Assembly: GCF_014154935.1 (NCBI RefSeq)
Contig: NZ_JACEHH010000019.1
Coordinates: 62,001 to 126,000 of the forward strand
Origin: Stieleria mannarensis
Lineage (GTDB): Bacteria; Planctomycetota; Planctomycetia; Pirellulales; Pirellulaceae
DNA length: 64,000 nt
Reading direction: 5' to 3'
Shown: piece by piece, positions 8,201 to 17,637 of the stretch
Layout: each line of letters opens with the position of its first letter
Position numbering within the stretch: position 1 is the first letter of the stretch
Program-made: the position numbers and the translations under genes
The notes under the pieces: model-generated
Seen by the model: the letters and a program-made list of their open reading frames with translations, nothing else
The model's database searches: none
Told to the model about the DNA's origin: nothing

Positions 8201-9094
8201 TCATTTATCCGGGAAGACTCGCTTGGGGCACCAGGCCGAACGCTTCTGGACCAAGATCGCTTTGAGATGGCCGGTGTCGGTGACCGCTGCGACATGTTCG
8301 GCACGGGCTGCCGCGGCGCCGGTCGATTCGGGGTTGCGGTCGCCGAGACACAAGCCGTTGGACAGACGCTTGCAATCCTCTGGGTTCACCGTCAACCGGG
8401 GGAGATGCGAGACACCGAGTGCCGCCGGCAACAGCAAAGACTCCAGCTCGTTTTCACGAAGCTGCTGCAAGGAAACAGCATCGGAAATCGAAAACTCACC
8501 GACCCGCGTTCGGACCAGTGAGGTCATCACCGCGACAGTGCCGACGGCTTTGGCCACATCCATCCCCAGCGTGCGAATGTAGGTGCCTGTGCCGCAGGTG
8601 ATCATCAGCTGCAGATCGGGGTAGTCGTAAGCAAGGATTTCGATCGCATCGACTTGCACCGTCCGCGTCGGCATTGCCACGTCGTGTCCCTGACGCGCCA
8701 TTTTATAAGCCCGCTTGCCGTCGACCTTGATGGCGGAATAGGCCGGCGGGATCTGCTCGATCAGTCCGGTCAACCGGGAACATGCCGCCGCGAGTGATTC
8801 CAGCGTGGGGACCGGGTGATCGGGATAGACGGTCGGTTCGTGTTCTAGATCGCCGGTCGGGCTTTCGGCGCCCAGTCGGAACGTCGCGCGATAGCTTTTG
8901 GAAGATTCATGCACAAACGGGACCAGTTTGGCAGCCGGGCCCACACCGACGACCAGCACGCCGCTGGCCAGTGGGTCGAGCGTCCCGCAGTGGCCCACCT
9001 TGACCTTGCGTCCTCGCAATCGCCCCTGGACGACGTTGACCAGGTCGCGTGAAGAAAACCCGACCGGCTTGTTGCAGTTGAGAAACCCGAACAT
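8201..9094 (-). CDS. truB: tRNA pseudouridine(55) synthase TruB
   Basis: 297 residues from the ATG at 9094, which has AAAGGA about 5 nt upstream on the minus strand; an open frame extends further but adds a non-conserved leader. It converts U55 of the tRNA T-loop to pseudouridine. Family motifs are visible: NKPVGFSSRD near residue 8, then GHCGTLDPLASGVL with catalytic Asp40. SYRATFRLGAESPTGD, PPAYSAIKVDGKRAYKMAR, and CGTGTYIRTLGMDVA follow. The C-terminal region is slightly degenerate but collinear. In many bacteria truB sits in the nusA-infB-rbfA operon; here it is isolated and divergent from a Nudix gene. Confidence 0.96.
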   Translation of the reverse strand: MFGFLNCNKPVGFSSRDLVNVVQGRLRGRKVKVGHCGTLDPLASGVLVVGVGPAAKLVPFVHESSKSYRATFRLGAESPTGDLEHEPTVYPDHPVPTLESLAAACSRLTGLIEQIPPAYSAIKVDGKRAYKMARQGHDVAMPTRTVQVDAIEILAYDYPDLQLMITCGTGTYIRTLGMDVAKAVGTVAVMTSLVRTRVGEFSISDAVSLQQLRENELESLLLPAALGVSHLPRLTVNPEDCKRLSNGLCLGDRNPESTGAAAARAEHVAAVTDTGHLKAILVQKRSAWCPKRVFPDK

Positions 9095-9198
9095 GTTTCC
9101 TTTCGGAGGGTGGGGTGGAATGTCCAAAACCAAGTGTCCGGCGTAACATATCCGGCCGAACCACCAAGACAAGATGCTGCCAAGAAGGGTGACGACCG

Positions 9199-9753
9199 AT
9201 GAACCGAACCGATGAACCGAAAGCCGATGATCCACAGGAACCGATGCTTTTAAAGGGTGCCAGGTTCAACGTGCATCGGATGACGCTCAAAGGCGACGAC
9301 GGCCGGCTCTACGAGCGGGAAGTGATCCGGCATCCCGGCGCGGTCGTCCTGCTGCCGATCCTCGACGACGGCCGCGTGGTGTTGATTGAAAACACGCGTC
9401 CGACGGTCGGCGAAACGCTGCTGGAATTACCGGCCGGCACCCGCGAACCGGGCGAAGAGGCGCTCGTGACCGCGGGCCGAGAGTTGATCGAAGAAACCGG
9501 GTACCGTGCCGGCAAGCTGGAACTGGTTCATGAGTTCTACTCCGCCCCGGGCATTTGCGACGAGCTGATGCACCTGTACCGGGCGACCGAATTGGTCGCG
9601 GGCGATCCCGAGCGTGAAGCGACCGAGTCGATCGTCAATCGGATCGCCACGCGGGATGAGATACGAACCTGGATCGCCGACGGCACGATCCGTGACGCCA
9701 AGACGTTGGTGGGGTTGTACGCCTGGTTGTCAGGCGGAACCGCGACGGGTTGA
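9199..9753 (+). CDS. Nudix hydrolase, ADP-ribose pyrophosphatase type
   Basis: 184 residues. The Nudix box is complete: ELPAGTREPGEEALVTAGRE continues into LIEETGY, fitting G-x5-E-x7-R-E-U-x-E-E-x-G-U at about residues 72-98. The preceding VVLLPILDDGRVVLIENTRP strand pair and the following LVHEFYSAPGICDELMHLY are typical of the ADP-ribose/NDP-sugar pyrophosphatase subgroup (NudF-like), which cleaves ADP-ribose to AMP and ribose 5-phosphate. The gene is divergent from truB (104 bp) and convergent with DUF3500, with a palindromic repeat in between. Substrate specificity is inferred. Confidence 0.88.
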   Translation: MNRTDEPKADDPQEPMLLKGARFNVHRMTLKGDDGRLYEREVIRHPGAVVLLPILDDGRVVLIENTRPTVGETLLELPAGTREPGEEALVTAGRELIEETGYRAGKLELVHEFYSAPGICDELMHLYRATELVAGDPEREATESIVNRIATRDEIRTWIADGTIRDAKTLVGLYAWLSGGTATG

Positions 9754-9820
9754 TTGCAACGTCATGTCCGAACGGCCATTTCGCGAGCAGCCGATATTCT
9801 TGCTTGGCAACGCCAGGCGA

Positions 9821-9888
9821 ACGTAGCTACGCTCTCCAGAGCGTGGAACAGTCCGGGGATCCACCTTCTGGCGAAGGTAGCTACGTTT
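9821..9888. repeat. Dispersed palindromic repeat family 1, copy A
   Basis: A roughly 68-bp element between two convergent genes. Its outer ends ACGTAGCTACGCT and AAGGTAGCTACGT are imperfect inverted repeats around an inner GCTCTCCAGAGC hairpin and a CCTTCTGGCGAAGG hairpin. Related copies occur at 30754-30820 and 35025-35095, and half-copies at 42721-42786. It may act as a bidirectional terminator (inference). Confidence 0.8.
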
Positions 9889-9898
9889 CAGCGGCGGG

Positions 9899-10921
9899 TC
9901 AGCCGTTGGGCAAATCGAAGTCACCCGACAGGTCACGCCAGACACAGTGGATGTGGTTGGCGGGATTGCCGGCGGCGTCGGCTTGGGTGTTGACGAACTC
10001 GATCAGAAAACGCTTGCCTTGGACGCGATAGTAGTGACCGATGCCCGGCTTGGTCGCTCCGGCCCATGCGAAATGGACGTCGTCCCAGCCGTCTTGGTCG
10101 ATCAGTGCCCGACGCTCCTTGGCGACCGGCTCGGCAACCGCGTCGATGTAGGTGTTGACCAATTGGGTCAGCAGGGACTTCGACGCATCGCTCAATTCGC
10201 GATAGGTGATGCCTTCGGGGTCACCCGCATCGGCCTGTGCTTCGCCGGCGAAGCGGATTTCCGCCGGTGCGTCTTGGTCGATGATCGCGACGTCTTTTTG
10301 GCCACCGTCGAGTGACTCGACCAGATCAAACGCGAGCTGTTCTTCGTCCCGCAACACGCGGGTTCCTTTGCCGAGATCGCCGGACACTTCGTTCATGACG
10401 GTGGCCGGATTGGCGGCAAAGAATTGGGGCGTGCTGTCGACCAACGCTCCGTCGCTGAAGCTGAAGTTCATCGACAGGTGGTGGCCTTCGAAGCTGAGTC
10501 CCCATTTTCCTTCGTCGCCGGGGGTGCCAAAGATCGTCACAAAGTACTTGTGCGGATCGCGTTCCCAAGTCCGTCCTTCGCCTTCCAGTTCTCGCAAGAC
10601 GCCTTCGAGCAACATGATCTTGCTGGCCTTGTCATAACCGGCTTCGCTGAGGGCACTGCGCAGCAACCGCAGCGCGGCGACGCGTTGAGCGGAGTTCATG
10701 TTGCGAAGCATCAGTCCTTTGCGAGTCTTTTTGGGGATGAAGTGCCAATCGACTCGTTTGTCGCTGTCATAGGGCATCGTTGCCGTGGATTTCTGGTCGT
10801 CGTCCAATTGGTCCAGAAAGTTATTGGCGAACACGGCAACTCGGGTGCCCGGATCGTCGGCGACCTTCAATCCGACGACGACCAGACACAACAGGACCAA
10901 CGCAAGGGAGATAATTCGCAT
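9899..10921 (-). CDS. DUF3500 family exported protein
   Basis: 340 residues with an N-terminal signal peptide or anchor (MRIISLALVLLCLVVVGLKVA). The mature part matches the DUF3500 family layout as I know it: GLMLRNMNSAQRVAALRLLRS near residue 90, HKYFVTIFGTPGDEGKWGLS FEGHHLSMNF in the middle, PQFFAANPA, and a C-terminal HFAWAG...GHYYRVQGKRFLIEFVN with NHIHCVWRD. The conserved His and Arg residues suggest a metal or ligand site, but the family has no assigned reaction to my knowledge. It is a single gene, convergent with the Nudix gene. The intergenic stretch 10922-11212 towards the AraC gene contains nothing recognisable beyond possible promoters. Confidence 0.8.
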   Translation of the reverse strand: MRIISLALVLLCLVVVGLKVADDPGTRVAVFANNFLDQLDDDQKSTATMPYDSDKRVDWHFIPKKTRKGLMLRNMNSAQRVAALRLLRSALSEAGYDKASKIMLLEGVLRELEGEGRTWERDPHKYFVTIFGTPGDEGKWGLSFEGHHLSMNFSFSDGALVDSTPQFFAANPATVMNEVSGDLGKGTRVLRDEEQLAFDLVESLDGGQKDVAIIDQDAPAEIRFAGEAQADAGDPEGITYRELSDASKSLLTQLVNTYIDAVAEPVAKERRALIDQDGWDDVHFAWAGATKPGIGHYYRVQGKRFLIEFVNTQADAAGNPANHIHCVWRDLSGDFDLPNG

Positions 10922-11212
10922 GGACGGAACGCTCAGGAGAAAGGAGAACGGTGGGGGGAGTTCAATGGGTGGGGCGCCGCGGTGGGCGTCGGAAAAATCG
11001 ACTCGGCTGTCGGACTCCCGAAATCCACGCCACGGCAGCGAAACCGGGGCCGGCGTCTGCGGACAATTCTACTACGAAGCGACCGCGAAACCCACCAGGG
11101 TTTGCCCCCGGCGGACTCTGGGGGAGGGTTTGGTTGCAAATGCGGTGCCGATGGTCGACGATAAGCAGCTCCCGACCACGCGCAAACGGCCCGCAGAGCG
11201 ACGTTCCCGACC

Positions 11213-11986
11213 ATGAGTGCATCCCCGCCCGGCAACCCCTATCAGCTTCAGGAACAGTTTTTCCAAGCGATGGGCGGCCCCCAGCAATTTCAACAACTGT
11301 TCGCCTACCTTCCCGACGTCTACTTCTTCGTCAAAGACGCCGAGAGCCGAATGATGGCGGTCAGCGACTCGATTCTCAAACGGCTGGGATTGTCCACCGA
11401 AGCGGAAATCATCGGCACCAAGGACCATGATCATTTCCCCGCACAGCTAGCCGATGAATTCGTCCGGGACGACCGAGCGGTGATCGAAACCGGGCGACCG
11501 TTGATCAATCGCGTCGAGATCTGGTACACCGAACATCGGCTGCTGGACTGGTTCGTGACGACCAAGTTGCCGATCCGAAACAACCGCGGTGAGGTGATCG
11601 GGGTGATGGGGACGGTGCGGGATTACAACGGCGCGCGAGCGGAGATCCAAGCCTACTCGCAAATCGACGACATCCTGAACCACATCCACCAAAACCTGGA
11701 TCGAAAGATCGGCGTCAACGAGCTGGCGGAGATCGCCGGCGTTTCGTCACGCCAATTGCATCGCCGCTTTGTCGAATTGTTCGGGCTGAACGTGCAAGAA
11801 TTCTTGGCCAAGACGCGGATCAAAGCGGCCAGCGATGCATTGATCAATACCGATCTGAGCGTCGGAGACATCTCGGTCAAATTCGGCTTCTGCGACCAGA
11901 GCGCGTTCACCCAACAGTTCAAAAAACACCTCGGCGAAACCCCACTTAAATTCCGTAAACGTCAACGTGTATTGCCACGAATCTAA
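11213..11986 (+). CDS. PAS domain AraC-family transcriptional regulator
   Basis: 257 residues. A PAS domain covers about residues 22-140 (FAYLPDVYFFVKDAESRMMA through LPIRNNRGEVIGVMGTVRDY). A C-terminal AraC/XylS double helix-turn-helix covers about 150-250 (GVNELAEIAGVSSRQLHRRF and VGDISVKFGFCDQSAFTQQF KKHLGETPLKFR). In planctomycetes PAS-AraC regulators are often placed next to sulfatases and catabolic genes. This one is 56 bp upstream of, and co-oriented with, a sulfatase, which suggests regulation of that gene in response to a small-molecule cue. The target and ligand are inferred. Confidence 0.87.
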   Translation: MSASPPGNPYQLQEQFFQAMGGPQQFQQLFAYLPDVYFFVKDAESRMMAVSDSILKRLGLSTEAEIIGTKDHDHFPAQLADEFVRDDRAVIETGRPLINRVEIWYTEHRLLDWFVTTKLPIRNNRGEVIGVMGTVRDYNGARAEIQAYSQIDDILNHIHQNLDRKIGVNELAEIAGVSSRQLHRRFVELFGLNVQEFLAKTRIKAASDALINTDLSVGDISVKFGFCDQSAFTQQFKKHLGETPLKFRKRQRVLPRI

Positions 11987-12042
11987 GCCGACGCTTTGAC
12001 CGCTCGCTCTGCCCCCTCCCTCCTGACGGATCATCCTGCCCA

Positions 12043-13701
12043 ATGAATCATCCCCATCTGTTGATTGAAGTGCGAACGATCGTCGGCCTGGTCGTTTGCC
12101 TTTGTGGCTGGTCTGCGGTACAGCCGCCCAGTGCAGACGCCCAGACCCAACGGCCGAACATCTTGATCGCGATCTCCGATGACCAGTCCTATCCGCACGC
12201 GTCGGCCTATGGCGATGCGGCCATCAAGACGCCAAACTTCGACCGCGTGGCTCGATCCGGCGTGCTGTTTCACAACGCGTTCACCCCCGCGCCGGGATGC
12301 AGCCCGATGCGGGCCGCGTTTTTGACCGGACGTGAAATCTGGCAGATCCGCGAAGCCGGGACGCACGCCAGTTTCTTCCCCACCGACTTGCCGGTGTTCA
12401 CCGATCAGCTCGCCGAAAGCGGCTACCACGTGGGAATGACCGGCAAAGGCTGGTCGCCGGGCAAGGCCGTCGGCTGGCCCCACAATCCCGCCGGCAAAGC
12501 GTACAGCAAGCGAAAGCTGAAGTCGCCCCAGGGCATTTCCTCGAACGACTACGCCGCCAACTTCGACGATTTCCTGGACGCCCGCGGCGAGGACCAGCCG
12601 TTTTGTTTTTGGTTCGGCGCGACCGAACCCCACCGCGTGTTCGGAAAAGGATTGGGCAAACAAAACGGTATCGACGCCGACGCGATCACCGTGCCCGAAT
12701 TCCTGCCGGACACGCCGGAGGTTCGCAATGACATCGCCGATTACATGTACGAAATCCAGTGGTTCGACGCACACCTGGGACGGATGCTCGATCGGCTGCA
12801 GCGCGACGGCCAATTGGACAACACGTTGGTGATCGTCACCAGTGACAACGGCATGTCGTTCCCGCGCGCCAAAGCCAACCTGTACGAGTACGGGATCCAC
12901 ATGCCGCTGGCGATCTGCTGGCCCCGGCGGATTCCGGCCGGGCAGGACAGCGAGGACCTGGTCAGTCTGATCGACGTGACCCGCAGCCTGTTTGCCGCCG
13001 CAGGTGTCGAGCCGAAACAATCGGATCAGATGCCCGGGATCAACTTGCTGCCCCAATACAGCGACCAGACAGGCAGCGACCAGACAGGCAAGGTCGCCCC
13101 GCCACGCGCGGCGGTGTTCAGCGGTCGCGAACGGCACTCGTCATCGCGTTTCAATACGTTGGGGTACCCCTGTCGTTGCATCCGCACGGACACCCACCTT
13201 TACATCCGCAACTTCGCGCCCGAGCGATTTCCGGCCGGTGCGGCACAGAAATACAGCCGTGCTAAATACGACGACAACGCTCAGCTGGTCGACGCCGAAT
13301 TGGGCCCGGCCGACGGCGGCTATCACGATATCGACGCCTGTCCGACGCTGGATTGGATGATCGCGCACAAGAACCGGCCAGACGTCGCGCGGCTGTTGGA
13401 TTTGTCAGTCGCCTTGCGTCCCGCCGACGAGTTGTATGACATCACCAAAGATCCCGCTTGCATGAACAACTTGGCGGCCGACCCTGAGTTTGCCATGCTC
13501 CGCAAGCGTTTGTCGACGCAGCTGGAAAACTATCTGCGCCAGACCGGCGACGTCCGCGTGACCGATCCGGAGAAAGCCGATGTGTGGGAAACGTATCCGC
13601 GCGTCAGCGGATTGCGTTGGTTCCCGCAGCCCGACTGGGCCCGCGAGCACCCCGAGCAAGTTCCCGAGCAACAGTGGCTGGACGAGCGACGACCGAAGTG
13701 A
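12043..13701 (+). CDS. Secreted sulfatase (type I, formylglycine)
   Basis: 552 residues with a signal peptide ending near SADAQ. The alkaline-phosphatase-fold core starts with PNILIAISDDQSY, containing the metal-binding DD pair. It is followed by the sulfatase signature C86-S-P-M-R90 (APGCSPMRAAFLTGR), in which Cys86 would be oxidised to formylglycine by a sulfatase-modifying enzyme. The metal site is completed by VIVTSDNGMSFPRAK near residue 265. The closest type is the heparan N-sulfatase/choline-sulfatase-like group common in planctomycetes, which remove sulfate from algal or animal polysaccharides. No modifying enzyme or glycoside hydrolase is adjacent. The gene is probably controlled by the PAS-AraC gene upstream. 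Confidence 0.94.
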   Translation: MNHPHLLIEVRTIVGLVVCLCGWSAVQPPSADAQTQRPNILIAISDDQSYPHASAYGDAAIKTPNFDRVARSGVLFHNAFTPAPGCSPMRAAFLTGREIWQIREAGTHASFFPTDLPVFTDQLAESGYHVGMTGKGWSPGKAVGWPHNPAGKAYSKRKLKSPQGISSNDYAANFDDFLDARGEDQPFCFWFGATEPHRVFGKGLGKQNGIDADAITVPEFLPDTPEVRNDIADYMYEIQWFDAHLGRMLDRLQRDGQLDNTLVIVTSDNGMSFPRAKANLYEYGIHMPLAICWPRRIPAGQDSEDLVSLIDVTRSLFAAAGVEPKQSDQMPGINLLPQYSDQTGSDQTGKVAPPRAAVFSGRERHSSSRFNTLGYPCRCIRTDTHLYIRNFAPERFPAGAAQKYSRAKYDDNAQLVDAELGPADGGYHDIDACPTLDWMIAHKNRPDVARLLDLSVALRPADELYDITKDPACMNNLAADPEFAMLRKRLSTQLENYLRQTGDVRVTDPEKADVWETYPRVSGLRWFPQPDWAREHPEQVPEQQWLDERRPK

Positions 13702-13705
13702 TGAC

Positions 13706-13766
13706 GTGTGGAACAGGCGTCCAGCCTGTCAATGCACCATCACGACAGGCTGGAAGCCTATCCCAC
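13706..13766. repeat. Dispersed palindromic repeat family 2, full copy
   Basis: Inverted arms TCCAGCCTGTC (13720-13730) and GACAGGCTGGA (13744-13754) are perfect complements, with outer GTG.GGAA / TATCCCAC sequences that partly pair. It occupies almost the whole space between the sulfatase and RND genes, which converge here. Part of it is duplicated exactly at 8177-8199. It may serve as a transcription terminator. Confidence 0.8.
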
Positions 13767-13768
13767 GG

Positions 13769-16084
13769 TTAACGATCCAGGGTGCGGACCAGCGCCGGCA
13801 GGACACTCAGATTGATCAGGGTTCCGATCACCAGCGTCCAAGCGACCAGCGTTCCGAAGGTTGCCGTCGGGATGAATTCGCTGGTCGACAGCACGCTGAA
13901 CCCGGCGACCAGTGCGAAGGTCGCCAGCATCACGGGGGCGCCGATGTTGCCGGCCGCCGAAACACAAGCCTGTCCCGGGGTGCGGCCGATCGATCGCCGG
14001 CGTCGATAGACCGACAGCAGGTGCACCGAACCGTCGATCGACAACCCCACCGAGACGGCGGCGATCATCGCGGCACCCATGTTGATGCGGCCGCCGCCGA
14101 GTGAAACGGTGGCCAAAACCAAAAATGCCGGCAGCAAGTTCGGCACCAGAGCCGCCGTCGCCAGACGCAGGCTGCGGGTCGCCATCGCCATCAGCAACCA
14201 AATCAACATCGCCGAAACGACAAAACACCGCCACTGGTCCGACACCAACTGGTCCACCAGACGCGTCATGATCACGTAGTACCCGGTCACGGTAACACGT
14301 TCGTCGTCCGGTGCGGCGGAATCTTCTTGACCCGATTCAGATTCCCAGCGTTGCGAATGTTCGCTTGCGATTCGATGGACGTCGCCGATCAGTTTTCGTT
14401 TCGTTTCCGCCGGCAACCCTTCGGCGCTGCGCAACATGACACGCAATTTGCGCCGTTGCGGTTCCGGACCGACCGGCTCGGAGATCAACGCATTGATGAA
14501 GGAGGGCAAGCGAGTCCGCATCGCGGCGATCCGCACCGAGGCCGGCATCCACTTGCCGGCCGACGAACGCCCGAGCACTTCGGTGGCGTCGGCGATGCTG
14601 ATCGCTTTGGCCAGCCCCCGGTCGCCGCCGAGTTCGTCCAGCAAGTCGCGTTGGAGCGCCTGGACCTTTGCCAGAAACGGATTGGACAGCGTCGCGGGCA
14701 CATCCAGCACCAGATCCCACACGCCGGCTCCGCCCAAATTGTTTTCGACGTTGCCATAATCTTTGACGATCGTGCTGTCCGGGCGAAAGTTCTTCAGGAA
14801 ACTGGTTTCGGTCTCTCCCCGCGTGACGACTGCGATCGCCACGACGATCAGCACGGCCGCCCCCGAAACGGTCCAGTTGCGATTTCCGGCGAACCAGGCG
14901 GCGACGCGAAAGCACAGCCGACGCAGGGTCCGGGTCAACAGATGGTGCGTCGGGATGATCCGTCGAATCCAACGCCATTCGGGCAGCATCAAACAGGTCG
15001 GCGTGAACAGCAAAATCGCGACGAACACGTTCATCGCCGCCAGTGCGACCATCAATCCGAACTGGCGGACCGGCAGGATTTCGGAGAACCAGAGCGCCAG
15101 GAATCCGGCCGCGTCGGTCGCACAGGTCCAAAAGATCGGCGCGGCCATCCGCTGCATGACTTCCACAGTCGATTCCAGCGGAGAAAACCCGCGTCCGCGG
15201 CGGCTGTGATAACGCACGCCCAAGTGCAGCACCGCGGTCACCGCAACCACCGTGACGATGGCCGTCAGGATCGATGCGATCAACGAAAGCGAGATCCCGG
15301 CGGTGTACATCGTCGCTTTGGTGATGACGACCGACCAGCCGATCACCAACGCCAACAACAACACCAATCGCACGTCCAACAGCGCGAACGTCAGCACCAG
15401 CGACAGTAACGCGACGGTGACGACGGCCAACCGCGCTCCGTCACGCCGCACCAGCGCGAACGCTTCATCGACCAGCACCGGCTCGCCGACCAGCGACACG
15501 TTGCTGACCATGGGGTGATCCGACCACCACGCGGTGATCTCGCGCAGCCCCGCCACCGTCGCGGCGGTTTGTGCATCATCGATCATCACCACGACCGCCG
15601 CGTGCGAATAATCCGCCGAATGGGTGTAGCCGGAAAAGATCTCGCTCAACCCTTTGCCGACCGGATCATCCGCGCGCATCAGCTTTGGGGTTTTGTCGGC
15701 CGGGGCATCCCCCCCCAAGCCGAACGGCAACAATTTGACCTTGTTCATCCCCTGGGCGGCTTCATTGAGCACCCAGGGCGAGAGCGTGGCGGTGACCCCT
15801 TGGAGCCCCCGGACCCTTTCGGTCAGCCGGCGACTGCGGTCGATACCGCCCGGTGTTGGCAAGGCTTCGTCACGGTACATCAGCACCAACACGTCGTCTT
15901 CGCCGAACCAACGCTTCAGACTCTCGTATTGTTGCAGCGTGACGTCTTCGTCCCCGAACAGCGACGACACGCTCTGTTCGGTCGTCAAGCGGGTGGAGAC
16001 GGGATACGCGGCGGCCAGCGTGAGGATCCCGACGGCCATCAAGGCCAATCGCCAGCGAATCGCGTATTGAATCAGGGACTGCAT
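13769..16084 (-). CDS. RND superfamily (MMPL-type) transporter
   Basis: 771 residues with two repeats, each of one TM helix, a periplasmic domain and about five TM helices, as in MMPL/HpnN-type RND proteins. TM1 is at about 10-30, and a first hydrophobic block spans roughly 220-370 (ALLSLVLTFALLDVRLVLLL). A second soluble domain follows, then a second TM block at about 620-765 that includes NMGAAMIAAVSVGLSIDGSVH LL, an Asp in a TM helix expected for proton coupling. Family members export lipids, hopanoids or other hydrophobic compounds; the substrate here is unknown. No membrane-fusion protein or TolC partner is adjacent. Confidence 0.87.
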   Translation of the reverse strand: MQSLIQYAIRWRLALMAVGILTLAAAYPVSTRLTTEQSVSSLFGDEDVTLQQYESLKRWFGEDDVLVLMYRDEALPTPGGIDRSRRLTERVRGLQGVTATLSPWVLNEAAQGMNKVKLLPFGLGGDAPADKTPKLMRADDPVGKGLSEIFSGYTHSADYSHAAVVVMIDDAQTAATVAGLREITAWWSDHPMVSNVSLVGEPVLVDEAFALVRRDGARLAVVTVALLSLVLTFALLDVRLVLLLALVIGWSVVITKATMYTAGISLSLIASILTAIVTVVAVTAVLHLGVRYHSRRGRGFSPLESTVEVMQRMAAPIFWTCATDAAGFLALWFSEILPVRQFGLMVALAAMNVFVAILLFTPTCLMLPEWRWIRRIIPTHHLLTRTLRRLCFRVAAWFAGNRNWTVSGAAVLIVVAIAVVTRGETETSFLKNFRPDSTIVKDYGNVENNLGGAGVWDLVLDVPATLSNPFLAKVQALQRDLLDELGGDRGLAKAISIADATEVLGRSSAGKWMPASVRIAAMRTRLPSFINALISEPVGPEPQRRKLRVMLRSAEGLPAETKRKLIGDVHRIASEHSQRWESESGQEDSAAPDDERVTVTGYYVIMTRLVDQLVSDQWRCFVVSAMLIWLLMAMATRSLRLATAALVPNLLPAFLVLATVSLGGGRINMGAAMIAAVSVGLSIDGSVHLLSVYRRRRSIGRTPGQACVSAAGNIGAPVMLATFALVAGFSVLSTSEFIPTATFGTLVAWTLVIGTLINLSVLPALVRTLDR

Positions 16085-16263
16085 CGCGACAGGCTACGCG
16101 CCCGCCCCGCGACTCGTCAACCATGCCGGCGGGAAGCGTTGCGGCAGGGTTGGCAGAATGATTCGGGGCAGAATGATGGGGGTGATGGACGTGAAGCCCC
16201 GGCGTGCCCGAGGTTTGACCGGGCTGATAGAATCGGCGACATCGTTTCCGGGTTGTCCCGTCG

Positions 16264-17637
16264 TTGACCTTTTCTGCCGAGCCGATCGCCTTGCCCGCCT
16301 CCTTGCCAGCTCGATCGTCCCTGCGGTTATTGCTGTCGGCTGTCGCGTTGACGCTGGTGATTCGTGGTTTGGCGATCGAGCTGGATTCGGACGCGTTTGT
16401 CGCCGACCCAGATGCCTATCGTGTGATCGCCGAGACGATCGCGCGGTCCGGTGTGTTCGGCTTGACCGGTGCCGATGGCGTGCCGCGGGCGATCGCGTTT
16501 CGACCGCCGCTGTATCCGTGGCTGCTGTCGTGGTGCATGCCCGGCGGACAGTGGTCGCCGACCTGCGTGACGTTGCTGCACCTGGGTTTGGCGGGATTCA
16601 CCGCCGCCTTCGTTTTCCTTGCCACACGCCACTTGGCGACAAGCCTTTCCGGCGGCCGCATCCGAACGCCGGAACGCTTCGGGTTGGCCGCCGCGGTCTT
16701 GACGGCCATCGATCCGATTCTGTTGCGTCAATCGATCGAAGTGATGACCGAAACCCTGGCGGCCACCTTATCCGCCGCGGTGATCTGGTTGTGGGTCGCT
16801 TGGCACGATGACGATGCCCCCGCGCCGGCGACCTCGTCGCGAGGGATTCCGCTGGGACTGGGCGGTGCATTGGCGCTGGCGTATCTGTGCCGACCGACGT
16901 TTTTGGTGTGGGCGGTGTTGCTGGTCGTCGCGACCGTGTTGCGTTTTCGCAATCGACGCGGTCTGTGGTCGGCGGCGGTGATCGCGTCCTTGGTCGCCGT
17001 GGCGGTCGGCGGTTGGACGTGGCGCAACGCACGTGTTTTGGGACACCCGGTCTGGGCCACGACCCACGGCGGGTACACGCTGCTACTGGCCAACAACGAT
17101 TCCTTCTATCGTTACCTTTCCCAAGGCCGGTTCGGCCGGGCTTGGGACGCCACATCGTTCTTAAAGGCTTACGCACACCGCCATGAATCCGATCCGCGCG
17201 AAGCCGCGTTTTGGCGTCGCGATTGGGACGCCGCGGCGACCTTCGACGCGAAGGTTTCGGAAGTCGAGGACGACCGATTGTGTTATGAATCAGCCGTGGC
17301 CACGATCAAACGTCAACCGTCAATGTTTGCCTGGTCGGCGGTCGTTCGTGTGGCGCGTCTGTGGAGCCCGTTTCCGCATGACGTGTCGGGCCGTTCCAAG
17401 CTGGCCGTGGCGGCGGTCGGCTTGTTTTATTTGACACTGTTCATCGCCGTGATCGTCGCGGTCGCGCGGCATCGGCATCGCATGTTTGGCAGTCGCTGGT
17501 GGGCGGTCTGGTTGTTGGCCGTCACGCTGACCGGCGTGCACGCGGTCTACTGGAGCAACATGAGAATGCGTGCGCCGATGATGCCCGCGATCGCCATCAT
17601 CGCGGTGTTTTGTGTGCACAAGAAGAGGTTGGGGTAA
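16264..17637 (+). CDS. GT39/ArnT-like membrane glycosyltransferase
   Basis: 457 residues from a TTG start (MTFSAEPIALPAS); the start is uncertain. About 9-10 TM segments. The first external loop has an acidic stretch (IELDSDAFVADPDAYRVIAE TIARSG) followed by RPPLYPW. This fits the N-terminal Asp-containing loop and the RPPLYP motif of GT-C glycosyltransferases of the dolichyl-phosphate mannosyltransferase/ArnT group. Those enzymes transfer sugars from polyprenyl phosphates at the outer face of the membrane. No lipid-A or protein-glycosylation genes are adjacent. The stop codon TAA at 17635-17637 lies inside a dispersed repeat. The 179 bp upstream have only degenerate GGCAGAATGAT motifs. Confidence 0.7.
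   Translation: MTFSAEPIALPASLPARSSLRLLLSAVALTLVIRGLAIELDSDAFVADPDAYRVIAETIARSGVFGLTGADGVPRAIAFRPPLYPWLLSWCMPGGQWSPTCVTLLHLGLAGFTAAFVFLATRHLATSLSGGRIRTPERFGLAAAVLTAIDPILLRQSIEVMTETLAATLSAAVIWLWVAWHDDDAPAPATSSRGIPLGLGGALALAYLCRPTFLVWAVLLVVATVLRFRNRRGLWSAAVIASLVAVAVGGWTWRNARVLGHPVWATTHGGYTLLLANNDSFYRYLSQGRFGRAWDATSFLKAYAHRHESDPREAAFWRRDWDAAATFDAKVSEVEDDRLCYESAVATIKRQPSMFAWSAVVRVARLWSPFPHDVSGRSKLAVAAVGLFYLTLFIAVIVAVARHRHRMFGSRWWAVWLLAVTLTGVHAVYWSNMRMRAPMMPAIAIIAVFCVHKKRLG

Noticed and set aside
12031-13137. Antisense frame of 368 codons in the sulfatase gene
   Set aside because: The plus strand carries a complete sulfatase with catalytic motif; the antisense has no family features.
14327-15409. 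Plus-strand frame opposite the RND transporter
   Set aside because: The composition (His, Arg, Gln rich) is that of an antisense translation of a membrane protein gene.
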